DNA of 64,000 nucleotides from Acidobacteriota bacterium (GTDB lineage Bacteria > Acidobacteriota > Terriglobia > Bryobacterales > UBA6623). A program made the translations under genes and the position numbers. The DNA lies in assembly GCA_016125275.1 (NCBI GenBank), contig WGMB01000003.1:1777896-1841895 (forward strand). The letters run 5' to 3'. The notes under the pieces are model-generated. The model was not told where the DNA came from. It was given only the letters and a program-made list of their open reading frames with translations, and ran no database searches. This document shows, piece by piece, positions 15,852-24,435 of this stretch; within the stretch, counting starts at the first letter, position 1; each line of letters starts with the position of its first letter.

Positions 15852-16535
15852 TTAGTACCCTCTCAAGGCCACGGCCGTTTTCAGAACCTGCCATGTCTTT
15901 GGCTCCCACTCTGAGATCCACGCTTCAGACTTCTGAAGTTGTTCCTCAGTGAGAAGCAACTTCAGTTCCTCGCTTTTTTCTCGCCAACTCGCCAGCGCGC
16001 GACTGATGGTCGCGGCCGAGTCGAACATGCCGGGCACGGATGCAAACTGGAAACTCTCCTTTGTCGACTTCGATGCTAGCCTCATCCACCTGTATGCCTT
16101 GGAGAGGTCCGGCTCCTCGCCAAATCCTTCCGCATAGCAAAGCCCCAGCGCCGCCTGTGCCTCGGGTAACCCCTGTTCCGCCGCAAAGTACCACCAGGTC
16201 AATGCCTTTGACTTGTCCTCTTCGTTGCGGCCAGCGCGAGAATATAGATCTGCCAATAGTGATTGAGCCTGGGGCAATCCCTGTTGAGCGGCAGACCAGA
16301 GATGTGGGAGCGCTGCTGCGTCATTGCCTTCGGTTTGAAGCTCAATTCCGAGAATGTACTGAGCACCCGCATCACCCTTTTCGGCCCCGGATTCCAAGGC
16401 CATGCGATGAAGCTCCCTAGCCGCTGGAGAGTCTGCCTGACGTACAAGCGCAGCGATATTCCAGGCGCGGAACACGAGAAATCCAATAATCACCGTCCCA
16501 ATGATGACCGCTATTAGTATTAATGAGTCACTCAT
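15852..16535 (-). CDS. Membrane-anchored Sel1-repeat protein
   Basis: A 227-residue protein with one N-terminal membrane helix (about residues 4-24) and at least three Sel1-type TPR repeats (about 45-160), seen as GDAGAQYILG, GLPQAQSLLADLYSRA and GLPEAQAALGLCYAEG. Sel1 repeats mediate protein-protein contacts, so this is probably a scaffold facing the cytoplasm or periplasm. Base composition is visibly less GC-rich than neighbouring genes, as in the next small gene. The pair may be a more recent acquisition. No partner is identifiable. Confidence 0.8.
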   Translation of the reverse strand: MSDSLILIAVIIGTVIIGFLVFRAWNIAALVRQADSPAARELHRMALESGAEKGDAGAQYILGIELQTEGNDAAALPHLWSAAQQGLPQAQSLLADLYSRAGRNEEDKSKALTWWYFAAEQGLPEAQAALGLCYAEGFGEEPDLSKAYRWMRLASKSTKESFQFASVPGMFDSAATISRALASWREKSEELKLLLTEEQLQKSEAWISEWEPKTWQVLKTAVALRGY

Positions 16536-16607
16536 GACTTATGCCCCACTTTTCCAAAATGGCAGAGGAGCTCCAAGACCAGCGTTGGAGAGCGTAAATT
16601 CCGTGAA

Positions 16608-16913
16608 TCATAGGTCATCGGCATTGCGCGCCATCAACCCCCAGAACTCTCGGCCGTCCGGTGAAACGAAACGAACAGCCCCCGCTCGGACGAGGAGTCT
16701 CCGCAATTGGTCATCATCGAACCCGCCCAACCGCTTCCGGATCTCTTCGAAACTTCTTTTTTGCCAATCCGCTCGTTTGAGCAACGCACTCACGGCCGCT
16801 ACTGCCATGAATTCAGTACGTAGTTCGGTCCGTAGCTTTCGTTCTTGGAGGAGAAACGTGATCAGACTGGTTGCAGCCGCCGTCACGATCGATGTGATGA
16901 TTGTTTCGACCAC
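16608..16913 (-). CDS. Small membrane-anchored protein with winged-helix-like tail
   Basis: A 101-residue protein with an N-terminal hydrophobic helix (about 5-22) and a basic/acidic linker (QERKLRTELRTEF). The C-terminal stretch of roughly 55 residues (SFEEIRKRLGGFDDDQLRRLLVRAGAV) looks like a small winged helix, possibly one that senses or binds protein. No family is recognised with confidence. Base composition is lower in GC than the window average. It lies 72 bp upstream of the Sel1 gene on the same strand and may be co-transcribed with it. Confidence 0.6.
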   Translation of the reverse strand: MVETIITSIVTAAATSLITFLLQERKLRTELRTEFMAVAAVSALLKRADWQKRSFEEIRKRLGGFDDDQLRRLLVRAGAVRFVSPDGREFWGLMARNADDL

Positions 16914-17037
16914 TCGACATCCTCAAGGCTAGGTTCCGGTGTCGACCTTGCTGGGGGATAGCATAGCGGTGTGGGTTGCCCCGCGCAACGACCGTTGATC
17001 TGAGCTGTGTCATTGGCTCGCCCATCAACCGTTGCCC

Positions 17038-17844
17038 TCACCCTCGCTGGCACTTCCCGCAATAATGCGTAGTCCGCCCCCCAATCGCCGTCCGGCTAAT
17101 CCGCCCCCCACAAACCTTACAACTCTCCCCGGTCTTCCCATAAACAAACGTCTTCAACTGAAAGTACCCCTGGGTCCCCTCGCTGTTGACGTAGTTCATC
17201 ACGGTCGTACCGCCCTGCTCGATGGCATCCCGCAGCACTTCCTGGATCGCCTGGTGCAGCCGCGCGGCCCGCTTCGGCCCGATCCGCGCCGTGTTCGCCC
17301 GCGGGTGGATGCCTGACCGGAACAGCGCCTCGTCGCAATAGATATTGCCCAGCCCGCGCAGAAACTCCTGGTCCAGCAGCACCGCCTTCACCTGCGCCGA
17401 CCGCGCCTTCAACCGCTGCCGAAACTCTTCCAGCCCCACCTCCAGCGGTTCCGGCCCCAGCTCCCGCAGCCGCGGCGGAATCTCCGGCGCCCACTCGAAC
17501 CGCCCGAACTTGCGGATGTCATGAAAGACCAGTGACACGCCGCCGTCCAGCGTCAGGATCGCCCGCGTCCAAGGCCCCGGCTCCCCGTTGATCAGGAAAT
17601 TTCCGGTCATCCGCAGGTGGACCACCAGCACCGACGCCGCTCCCTCGCGCTCCAGGTCGAAGACGATGTACTTGCCCCAGCGCCGCAGCGCCGTGATGCG
17701 CTGCCCAAGCAGTCCCGCCGTCGTTAGGTCCGCATCGCCCTTCGCCGTCCGCGCCCAGCGGAACTCCGCGTTCTCGATGCGCCGGCCCACCACCCGGGGC
17801 CGCAGCCCCCGCACGATCGTTTCGACCTCCGGCAGCTCCGGCAT
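17038..17844 (-). CDS. mutM: Formamidopyrimidine-DNA glycosylase
   Basis: A 268-residue Fpg/MutM. It excises 8-oxoguanine and ring-opened purines and cleaves the abasic site. The diagnostic N-terminus MPELPEVETI supplies the catalytic Pro (position 2 before Met removal) and Glu. The C-terminal zinc finger has Cys pairs CKVC and CGKC, and length is normal for the family. The helix-two-turn-helix part contains FLRGLGNIYCDEALF. The gene seems to stand alone on the minus strand, downstream of guaA and separated from it by a 232-bp gap that holds a short tandem repeat. Confidence 0.97.
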   Translation of the reverse strand: MPELPEVETIVRGLRPRVVGRRIENAEFRWARTAKGDADLTTAGLLGQRITALRRWGKYIVFDLEREGAASVLVVHLRMTGNFLINGEPGPWTRAILTLDGGVSLVFHDIRKFGRFEWAPEIPPRLRELGPEPLEVGLEEFRQRLKARSAQVKAVLLDQEFLRGLGNIYCDEALFRSGIHPRANTARIGPKRAARLHQAIQEVLRDAIEQGGTTVMNYVNSEGTQGYFQLKTFVYGKTGESCKVCGGRISRTAIGGRTTHYCGKCQRG

Positions 17845-17958
17845 TCGCTAGCCCTCGCGACCCGCCTCTTGACAGGCCAAGTTATTCTGAACAAGGGAGT
17901 TCGCCCACGCGCCGGCCGACCCGGCCGGAAAAATCACGCGAGCGGAAAAAGTCTCAGG

Positions 17959-17987
17959 TTGGCTCACTTTGGCTCACTTTGGCTCAC
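17959..17987. repeat. Three-copy 10-bp tandem repeat (GGCTCACTTT)
   Basis: The 9-mer TTGGCTCAC occurs three times at exact 10-bp intervals between mutM and guaA. The period equals about one DNA turn, so the copies would face the same side of the helix. The rest of 17845-18076 contains one GC palindrome (17912-17928) and nothing else I can name. Confidence 0.75.
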
Positions 17988-18076
17988 CCCGTGACAGCCC
18001 TGAATCGCGGTAAGCCATTCACTATCAATCACTTACGGGCCTGACCCAACGCAGCCGAAAAAAGAATTTCCGCCCG

Positions 18077-19870
18077 CTACTCCCATTCGATGGTCGAAGG
18101 AGGCTTGTGGGACAGGTCATACATCACCGAATCCACGCCGTCGAGCGCCACAATCCGCGCAGCCAACGCCTGCACCTTCTCCGGCGCCAGCTCGGCGACC
18201 TCGGCCGTCATGCCGTCCACCGAGGTGATCGGCCGTAGCGCCACCGTCTCCCCCGCCCCGCGCGAGAACGGCAGCAGCACCACCGGGCACTGCCAGATCC
18301 GGTCGTACAGCCCTTCTTCGTGCAGAAAGTCCGTCACGATGCGGTCCGCCTGTTGCAGCAGCTCCACCCGCGGCCGAGTGAGAGTCGCGCGGTGGATCTT
18401 CCAGTCCTCCGGCTCGATCGTCTCCGGCGTCAGCGCCAGCACGATGCGGTTCGTCCGCCGAAAGCGGTTGGTCAGCTCGGTCGCCAGCGGCAGCGCCTTG
18501 GCGTAGTCCAGCCCGGCGCCCCACAGCACCGTCAGTTGCGCGTAGCTGCGGGCGTCGCCCTGCACGCCCACGCTGCGCAGCGGCAGCAGAAACCCTCGGT
18601 ACCCCGAGCGACCGGCCAAGGCGTCGATCTCCGCGTCAGCCAGCGGCGCGGAATCCGTCTCCGAGCAGATACAGCGAATCGCCAGCGCCGGCCCCGGGAA
18701 GGGGTGCCGCCACAGCAGCGAGTCCGCCAGCCCGAGCGTCTTGCCCAACGCCCGCACTTCGTCCTTGTAGAACTCCGCCAGCGGCTCCAGCACGCGCCCC
18801 TGCGCAATCAGCTCCTGGATGTGCGGCACCCGGTTGTGGTGCGTCTTGATGACCGCCGCCTGCGACGTGCCGCCGGACTCGATCGTGTCCGGGTAGATCG
18901 TGCCCTGCCCCAGCAGCCAGTCGTGGCCGGCGTGCTCCTCGCGCTCCAGCAGCTCGTCCTGGATGTCCACGAACGCCTTGCCGATGATGGCGCGCTTGGT
19001 CTCGGGGTCGGTCACGCCTTCCAGCCGGCCGAAGAACGTATCCGAGGCGTCCACCGTCTCGAGCTTGCCCAGGTTCAGCTCCCCAAAAGCCTTCTCGATG
19101 GCGTCGGTCTCGCCGTGCCTCATGAAGCCCGTGTCCACGTACATGCCGTGGACGGCCTCGGTCCCCAGCGCCTGCACCGTCAGCGCGTAGGCCACGGTCG
19201 AGTCCACGCCGCCGCTCAAGAAGAACAGCACCCGCCGCTCGCCGACCTTCGCGCGAATGGCGGCCACCAGAGACTCCACCCGGTCTTCGGGATGCCAGTC
19301 CTGCGAGCAGCCGCAGACGTTGACGATGAAGTTCTTCAGGATCTCCGACCCGTGCGGCGTATGCACGACCTCGGGGTGGAACTGGAAGCCGAAGTAGCCC
19401 CGCTTCAGGTCGCCCATCGCGGCCGTCGGGCAGTCCGGCGTGGTCGCCAGCGCCTCGAAGCCGGTCGGCATCTTCGCCACCGAATCGCCGTGGCTCATCC
19501 ACACCCGCTGCGTCGCCGGCAGCCCGGTAAACAGCGGCTCGGCCTTCTGCACGTGGATGTTCGCCTGCCCGAACTCCTGCGTCGTTCCAGGCTCCACCAC
19601 GCCGTCCAGGCCCACGGCCAGCAACTGGTGGCCGTAGCAGATGCCCAGGATGGGGCGTTCCAGCTCGAACAGGCCCGCCTGGGGCTTGGGAGCCCCGGGC
19701 GTCGACACGCTCGACGGCCCGCCCGACAGAATCACGCCCCGGTACGCGGCCAGCTCGGCCGGGTCCACGTCAATCGGCAGGATCTCGGCGTACACCCCGA
19801 GCTCGCGCACTTTGCGGGCGATCAGATGACAATACTGGCCGCCGGAGTCCAGAACGGCGATCTTTTCCAT
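18077..19870 (-). CDS. guaA: GMP synthetase, long form with eukaryote-like insertion
   Basis: A 597-residue glutamine-hydrolysing GMP synthetase, converting XMP to GMP. The class-I amidotransferase domain (about 1-195) has the nucleophile Cys in GICYGHQ and the His/Glu of FHPEV. The ATP pyrophosphatase P-loop is SGGVDST, and the chain ends in the universal KPPSTIEWE. It is about 70 residues longer than typical bacterial GuaA. The C-terminal dimerisation region carries an extra subdomain around LLPLRSVGVQGDARSY and a later partial repeat, as in human GMPS. The frame extends upstream, but the ATG at 19870 begins the conserved MEKIAVLDSGGQ. Confidence 0.96.
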   Translation of the reverse strand: MEKIAVLDSGGQYCHLIARKVRELGVYAEILPIDVDPAELAAYRGVILSGGPSSVSTPGAPKPQAGLFELERPILGICYGHQLLAVGLDGVVEPGTTQEFGQANIHVQKAEPLFTGLPATQRVWMSHGDSVAKMPTGFEALATTPDCPTAAMGDLKRGYFGFQFHPEVVHTPHGSEILKNFIVNVCGCSQDWHPEDRVESLVAAIRAKVGERRVLFFLSGGVDSTVAYALTVQALGTEAVHGMYVDTGFMRHGETDAIEKAFGELNLGKLETVDASDTFFGRLEGVTDPETKRAIIGKAFVDIQDELLEREEHAGHDWLLGQGTIYPDTIESGGTSQAAVIKTHHNRVPHIQELIAQGRVLEPLAEFYKDEVRALGKTLGLADSLLWRHPFPGPALAIRCICSETDSAPLADAEIDALAGRSGYRGFLLPLRSVGVQGDARSYAQLTVLWGAGLDYAKALPLATELTNRFRRTNRIVLALTPETIEPEDWKIHRATLTRPRVELLQQADRIVTDFLHEEGLYDRIWQCPVVLLPFSRGAGETVALRPITSVDGMTAEVAELAPEKVQALAARIVALDGVDSVMYDLSHKPPSTIEWE

Positions 19871-19930
19871 AGGTTTCGATTTGAAGGCGGAGGAGGAATC
19901 GGCCCCAAACCATAAGATATCATTCAGGTT

Positions 19931-21364
19931 GTGATCGCTCCGGAAGTCATCGCCCGAATGCGGGCCATCGTCGGCCCGAAAGCCGTTCTCGACGCCCCGC
20001 AGGACCTGCTGCTGTACGAGTACGACGGCTCCATCGAGAAGGGCCGCCCGGAGGTCGTCGCCTTTCCGCGCTCCACCGAGCAGGTGGTGGAGTTGGTGAA
20101 GCTGGCCGCCCGCGCCCGCATTCCGCTCGTCGGCCGCGGCGCCGGCACCGGCCTCAGCGGCGGCGTGATCCCCACCGAAGGCGGCCTCATGATCGGCTTC
20201 GCCCGCATGAATCGCATTCTCGAGATCGACTACGACAACGAGTGCGCCGTGGTTGAGCCCGGCGTCGTCAACCTCGACATCACCCTGGCCGTGCAGGGCG
20301 CCGGCTACTACTACGCGCCCGACCCCTCCAGCCAGAAGGCCTGCACCATCGGCGGCAACGTCGCCGAGAACGCAGGCGGCCCGCACACTCTGGCCTACGG
20401 CGTCACCACCAACCACGTGCTCGGAGTGGAGGCCGTGCTGCCCGACGGAACCGTGATCGAAGTCGGCGGCAAGGAGTCCGACCTGCCCGGCTACGACCTG
20501 CGCGGCCTGCTCACCGGCTCCGAAGGCACCATGGCGCTGATCACCAAGGTCATCGTCCGGCTGATGAAGGCGCCCGAGCAGATCGAGACGCTGCTGGCGA
20601 TCTACGACGAGCCGGCCCACGCCGCCGACACCGTCGCCGGCCTCACCGCCCGCGCCATCATCCCCGCCGCGGTCGAGATGCTCGACGGCGTGATGCTGCG
20701 GATGGTGGAAGAGGCCACCCACGCCGGCTACCCGATGGACGCCGGCGCGGTGCTGCTGATCGAGCTCGAAGGGCTGTCGGAAGCCGTCGTGGAGCAGCTC
20801 GAGCAAGTGCGCGGCGTCTGCCTAGAGAATCACGCCCGCGAGGTCCGCGTCGCCAAGTCCGCCGAGGAGCGCGCGCTGCTGTGGAAGGGCCGAAAGAACG
20901 CCTTCGGCGCCGTCGGCCGCATCAGCCCGACTTACTACGTGCAAGACGGCGTGGTGCCGCGCACCCGCATCGCGGACACGCTCAAGCACATCTATCACGT
21001 CGCCGAGAAGTACAACCTGATCATCTCGAACATCTTCCACGCCGGCGACGGCAACATGCACCCGATCATCCTGTTCAACCCGCGCAAGCCGGAAGAGCTG
21101 GAGCGCACGAAGCAGGCCGGCGCGGAGATCCTGACCTACTGCATCCAGGCGGGCGGCTCGATCACCGGCGAGCACGGCGTGGGCATGGAGAAGAACGACC
21201 TGATGCCGCTGGTCTTCCAGCCCGACAGCCTGAAGATGATGGAGCGGCTGATCACAGTCTTCAACCCAGACCGCAGGTTGAACCCAGGCAAGCTCCTGCC
21301 CACCGGCAAGGGCTGCCTGGAAATCCGCCCCATGACCGAGAGCCAAAAAGCCACAACGTGGTAA
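19931..21364 (+). CDS. glcD: FAD-linked oxidase, GlcD/D-lactate dehydrogenase family
   Basis: A 477-residue flavoprotein of the VAO/PCMH superfamily. The FAD-binding part contains VGRGAGTGLSGG (about residues 68-79) and IGGNVAENAGGP (about 139-150). The C-terminal FAD-oxidase domain has the metal-ligand motifs HAGDGNMHP and GEHGVG seen in glycolate oxidase GlcD and D-lactate dehydrogenase. It oxidises a 2-hydroxy acid at the membrane face, usually with GlcE and GlcF partners; none is nearby, so a stand-alone D-lactate or glycolate dehydrogenase is equally possible. The start is a GTG, divergent from guaA with only 60 bp between the two. Confidence 0.9.
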   Translation: MIAPEVIARMRAIVGPKAVLDAPQDLLLYEYDGSIEKGRPEVVAFPRSTEQVVELVKLAARARIPLVGRGAGTGLSGGVIPTEGGLMIGFARMNRILEIDYDNECAVVEPGVVNLDITLAVQGAGYYYAPDPSSQKACTIGGNVAENAGGPHTLAYGVTTNHVLGVEAVLPDGTVIEVGGKESDLPGYDLRGLLTGSEGTMALITKVIVRLMKAPEQIETLLAIYDEPAHAADTVAGLTARAIIPAAVEMLDGVMLRMVEEATHAGYPMDAGAVLLIELEGLSEAVVEQLEQVRGVCLENHAREVRVAKSAEERALLWKGRKNAFGAVGRISPTYYVQDGVVPRTRIADTLKHIYHVAEKYNLIISNIFHAGDGNMHPIILFNPRKPEELERTKQAGAEILTYCIQAGGSITGEHGVGMEKNDLMPLVFQPDSLKMMERLITVFNPDRRLNPGKLLPTGKGCLEIRPMTESQKATTW

Positions 21365-21665
21365 CTGAGCGCCCGGCTTGAGCTGGGTGCTGGGAGGCCC
21401 CGGCCGCCCCTCTTACGCTGGTGGGCCACCGGCGTTCACGCAGCGGGCCGGTGGATCTGTCGGGAAGCGGGCGGGGCCTGGTGGTGGAACGTCTTCATCT
21501 CGGAATCACCTCCAGAGCGTCTATCTATCGTTGCTTGGCTGTTGCGGCTTCGCTACTCTACACATGCTGAAAGGTGCATGATCGGAATTTCAACGTCCAG
21601 ATGTGGTCGGCGGCTGGTTGCAATCGGCAATTGACACGACGGCGGGGCCGTCTGAGGTTTGACGA
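21365..21665. other. 301-bp intergenic stretch
   Basis: Between glcD and the next plus-strand gene. Apart from the minus-strand micro-ORF with a near-perfect ribosome-binding site described at 21436-21498, I see no gene, terminator or repeat here. GC content falls from left to right across the interval. Confidence 0.6.
21436..21498 (-). CDS. Candidate 20-residue micro-ORF with near-perfect Shine-Dalgarno
   Basis: On the minus strand an ATG at 21498 opens a 20-codon frame (MKTFHHQAPPASRQIHRPAA). It is preceded, at a 7-nt spacing, by GGAGGTGA (complement of 21506-21513), an uninterrupted 8-nt match to the anti-Shine-Dalgarno sequence. No other start in this window has so good a site. The peptide is basic and His/Pro-rich, has no cysteines, and matches no leader or RiPP precursor I know. 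It may be a small protein, a regulatory leader or chance. Confidence 0.35.
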   Translation of the reverse strand: MKTFHHQAPPASRQIHRPAA

Positions 21666-22142
21666 ATGGATGGACTCGACTCAGTGTGGAGAAATAAAAC
21701 AGATGACGAGGTTTTGCTGGCCGCACAATCACTCGATGAATATACTGAGTCTGGCCAACGGGCAATCCTGAAGGAGTTCGAGAATCGGCGCGAAAGAATC
21801 GCAGAACGGCACGCGTTATACGAAGTGGCAAGCGGCATGATCGAGAGCCACGGCGACGAAGTTGAGGGAGCCCTGGTCGAGATGGGCCTCAATCCGATTG
21901 AAGCATCATCTGCCGTAGCAGATGTTCATTCGGCAGCGACCGCCGATGCAAGGGCTAAGATTCAGCGGGGCGGACTATCAGTACTACTGGGCATTCTAGC
22001 TTCCCTAGTTCTTTCCGCCTTCGGCGCCCAATTAGGGTTTGCGGTTGTATGCTGGGGATTAGTTGCATACGGCCTCATACTTAGCATCGATGGATGGTCA
22101 TCCCTTAGGCATATCGAACGCCGATTACGAGTAAAGCGATAG
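21666..22142 (+). CDS. Hypothetical protein with two C-terminal membrane helices
   Basis: A 158-residue protein of no recognised family. The first 95 residues are soluble, charged and probably helical (TESGQRAILKEFENRRERI). Residues about 103-145 form two closely spaced membrane helices (VLLGILASLVLSAFGAQLGFAVV and a second), and the C-terminus is basic. The N-terminal WRNKTDDEVLLAA resembles short helical segments in other hypothetical acidobacterial membrane proteins. Codon use is noticeably less GC-rich than that of flanking genes. Isolated, with no operon partner. Confidence 0.7.
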   Translation: MDGLDSVWRNKTDDEVLLAAQSLDEYTESGQRAILKEFENRRERIAERHALYEVASGMIESHGDEVEGALVEMGLNPIEASSAVADVHSAATADARAKIQRGGLSVLLGILASLVLSAFGAQLGFAVVCWGLVAYGLILSIDGWSSLRHIERRLRVKR

Positions 22143-22335
22143 CCGCGGGAAGCGGTTCGGTGACGCCCAGACAGGAGCCTGTCAGAGAGTCCCATCCGCC
22201 CCTGAGCGCTTCCAAACTGATTCGCCGACCCGCCGGGTGAACACCGGCGGGTCCCTCCGACGCCGGCCGGTCCGGCCCCCCCACATTTCCCGCTTGCGCC
22301 TCATCCCGCCCGGTCTGAAAATACAGGCGAACCGC

Positions 22336-23076
22336 ATGAGCCCCTTCCCCAGCCTCGCCGCCAAGACCTTCGCCGCAGGCTTGGCCGTCTGCTGCCTGGC
22401 GATCGCGCAGGACGCTCCCTTCCAGTCCTTCACCGCGAGCGGCACGATCGTGATGTACTCCGCATCCGGGGCGCCCGCGCAGACCCGTACGCAGGATTAT
22501 GCCGTCCGCAGCGACGGCAGCCAAGCCCTGTCGCTGCACCAGATCGACCTTCGGGGAGAGCGCAAGACGCACAAGACCGTCTATGACGTTCCGGGCGCCG
22601 CCCGGCTCACCACCGACGACCTGACGGAGAGCTCCATCCTCTTCCCGATGAAGGATCTGGCGGGAACGACGGCCCGCCGCGCTCGGGAGTGCCTGCGCCG
22701 ACCCCTCGCCGACGCCACGATCCTGGATTACGCCGTGCGGGTCGAGGAGGCGGTTCCGACCCCGTCCGGCGGCGTCTTCCGCACGGTGCGGTACCTGGCG
22801 CCCGCCCTCAACTGCTACGCGCTCAGGGAGGAGGCCTATCGCTCCGCCGGAGACGAGACCCCCATCCTGATAGAGGTCAAGCAAGCCACGTCCGTCATCG
22901 AGGGCGAGCCCCCCGACGAGGCCTTCGCCACGCCCACGAGCTATACCGCCCGGACGCCCACGGAGATGCTGCGGGAGTACGGACGGCGCTACCCGGACCG
23001 CGCCCTGTCCGAAGACAAGATCGACCGGCTCAGCCACCTGGACCGCGCGCACCGGATCGCCAACGCCGGACGATAG
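22336..23076 (+). CDS. Secreted hypothetical protein
   Basis: A 246-residue exported protein of unknown function. An in-frame start exists 99 bp earlier, but the ATG at 22336 was chosen because a clean Sec signal peptide starts there (MSPFPSLAAKTFAAGLAVCCLAIAQ). The mature part begins with a beta-rich segment (FTASGTIVMYSASGAP) that resembles outer-membrane lipoprotein-sorting or DUF4412-like domains seen in acidobacterial exported proteins, but the match is loose. Three cysteines occur, C87 included only if numbering starts here. No neighbours suggest a role. Confidence 0.65.
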   Translation: MSPFPSLAAKTFAAGLAVCCLAIAQDAPFQSFTASGTIVMYSASGAPAQTRTQDYAVRSDGSQALSLHQIDLRGERKTHKTVYDVPGAARLTTDDLTESSILFPMKDLAGTTARRARECLRRPLADATILDYAVRVEEAVPTPSGGVFRTVRYLAPALNCYALREEAYRSAGDETPILIEVKQATSVIEGEPPDEAFATPTSYTARTPTEMLREYGRRYPDRALSEDKIDRLSHLDRAHRIANAGR

Positions 23077-23166
23077 CGCTTTGTCGGCGCCTGTCCCGCC
23101 GCCCGCCGTCCCCCCGCGAACATTCCCCCGCCCGCCCGCCGGCCCGAATGCTGTAGCCTGGGCGCG

Positions 23167-23361
23167 ATGAAAACGACCTACGCCAACCTCGCCGTCAAGC
23201 TGTTGCGCGACGCAGCCGTGTTCTTCCGCAACGTCGGAGAGCAGAACGACCACCTGCGCGAGCAGATGCTCGACAACGCCGGCGTCTACGAGCAAGTCGC
23301 CGACCTGCTCGAAGTCGATCCGCTGGGAGAAATGGATCTCGAGCAGCAGCGGCCGAACTGA
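23167..23361 (+). CDS. Small helical hypothetical protein
   Basis: A 64-residue, acidic, Cys-free protein predicted to be mostly helical (LAVKLLRDAAVFFRNVGEQN, then EQMLDNAGVYEQVADLLE). It has no signal peptide or membrane segment. Composition and codon use look coding, with a third-position GC preference like its neighbours. It sits between an exported hypothetical and the convergent acetamidase gene, 15 bp from the latter's end. No family recognised. Confidence 0.6.
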   Translation: MKTTYANLAVKLLRDAAVFFRNVGEQNDHLREQMLDNAGVYEQVADLLEVDPLGEMDLEQQRPN

Positions 23362-23376
23362 CCGCCGCCCGGGGGC

Positions 23377-24354
23377 CTACCGCTTCGGCAGATAGTCCTT
23401 GCGGATCTTGGCGACCACGGTGAAGTGCGGATCGACCACGTTCGCCACGTCGTACTCGAGCGCATGCCCCAGCAGCAGCGACGAGCCGCGCTCGTCGAAC
23501 CCGAAATCGCTCATCAGCCAGCGCTGCAGCTCGGTGGTGGCGTGCTGCAGGGCCTGCAGCAGCGGCCGGGCGCTGCCGATCGTCATCACGTAATCGTCGT
23601 TCTCCAGGCGCGGCCAGCCGATGGCGCGCTTCTTGATCAGGTTGACCGTGAATTCCACGTCCATCGCGATTTCCAGCGCATTGCCCACCACCTCGCCGTC
23701 GCCTTGGCGGGCGTGCCCGTCGCCGAAGAACAGCAGCGCGCCGGGCTCGGAGACGGGCAGCATCAGGGTCGCGCCGGCGACCATGCCGTTGTAGTCCATG
23801 TTGCCGCCGAACTCGCCCGGCGTGCTCGTGGCAATGGCCTCCTTGCGGGCCGGAGCCACGGCCACGCAGCCCAGCATGGGCCGCAGCGGGACTTCGATGG
23901 TCCCGGGCCGTATCTTGTCCGAGACGATCCGCGCCACGCCGGCCGCCTTGTCGATCTGCCAGGTCTCCGTGGTCTGCTCGCGCTCGCCCTCGGAGCGCAG
24001 AAACGCCGGGTCGGCGACGTAGGGCGCCAGCAAGCTGCTGGACCAGGCCGTGGGGCGGTCCGGCTCGATCTTGTCGAAGTGGATCACCAGCACGTCGCCT
24101 GGCTCGGCCCCCTCCACGTAGAACGGCCCGGTCTGGGGATTGGGCCGCTCGCCCACCTTCTGGTTCGACGCGTCAAAGCCCCGCGCGTCGATCGTCTTGG
24201 TCACGATCGTGTCGCCGGGCTTGATCCGCAGAACCGGCTCATGCGCGAACGAAAACGTGTTGTAGTAGCGGCTCGGCTCGAACCGATGGGTCTCCCCGGG
24301 GGCGCCGGCGACGACGATCATCGCGGCGGCAAAGGTGCATTTCGACAGCGTCAT
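23377..24354 (-). CDS. Exported acetamidase/formamidase family protein, copy 1
   Basis: A 325-residue member of the acetamidase/formamidase (FmdA/AmdA) family. Family landmarks are IKPGDTIVTKTIDARGFD, TGPFYVEGAEPGDVL, the MLGCVAVAPA segment, FGGNMDYN and FGDGHARQGDGEV. Members hydrolyse short-chain amides such as formamide to ammonia and the acid. The N-terminus has a signal-peptide-like stretch (MTLSKCTFAAAMIVVAGAPG), so this copy is probably exported, unlike most family members. The ATG at 24354 was preferred to an upstream in-frame start because it begins that signal. A paralogue lies at 34302-35330. Role: nitrogen scavenging is plausible but not shown. Confidence 0.87.
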   Translation of the reverse strand: MTLSKCTFAAAMIVVAGAPGETHRFEPSRYYNTFSFAHEPVLRIKPGDTIVTKTIDARGFDASNQKVGERPNPQTGPFYVEGAEPGDVLVIHFDKIEPDRPTAWSSSLLAPYVADPAFLRSEGEREQTTETWQIDKAAGVARIVSDKIRPGTIEVPLRPMLGCVAVAPARKEAIATSTPGEFGGNMDYNGMVAGATLMLPVSEPGALLFFGDGHARQGDGEVVGNALEIAMDVEFTVNLIKKRAIGWPRLENDDYVMTIGSARPLLQALQHATTELQRWLMSDFGFDERGSSLLLGHALEYDVANVVDPHFTVVAKIRKDYLPKR

Positions 24355-24435
24355 CGCAATAGGCTCCGGTGGGGCTAGGTTAGCCCAGCCCGAGCCGCCC
24401 TGCAATGCGCCGGCCCGCGTGTGCGTTCGGCGAGG

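Noticed and set aside
17912-17928. GC palindrome CCGGCCG-ACC-CGGCCGG followed by AAAAA
   Set aside because: A run of A on the plus strand, and no T-run following the stem in the direction of guaA or mutM, so it does not work as a terminator on either strand.
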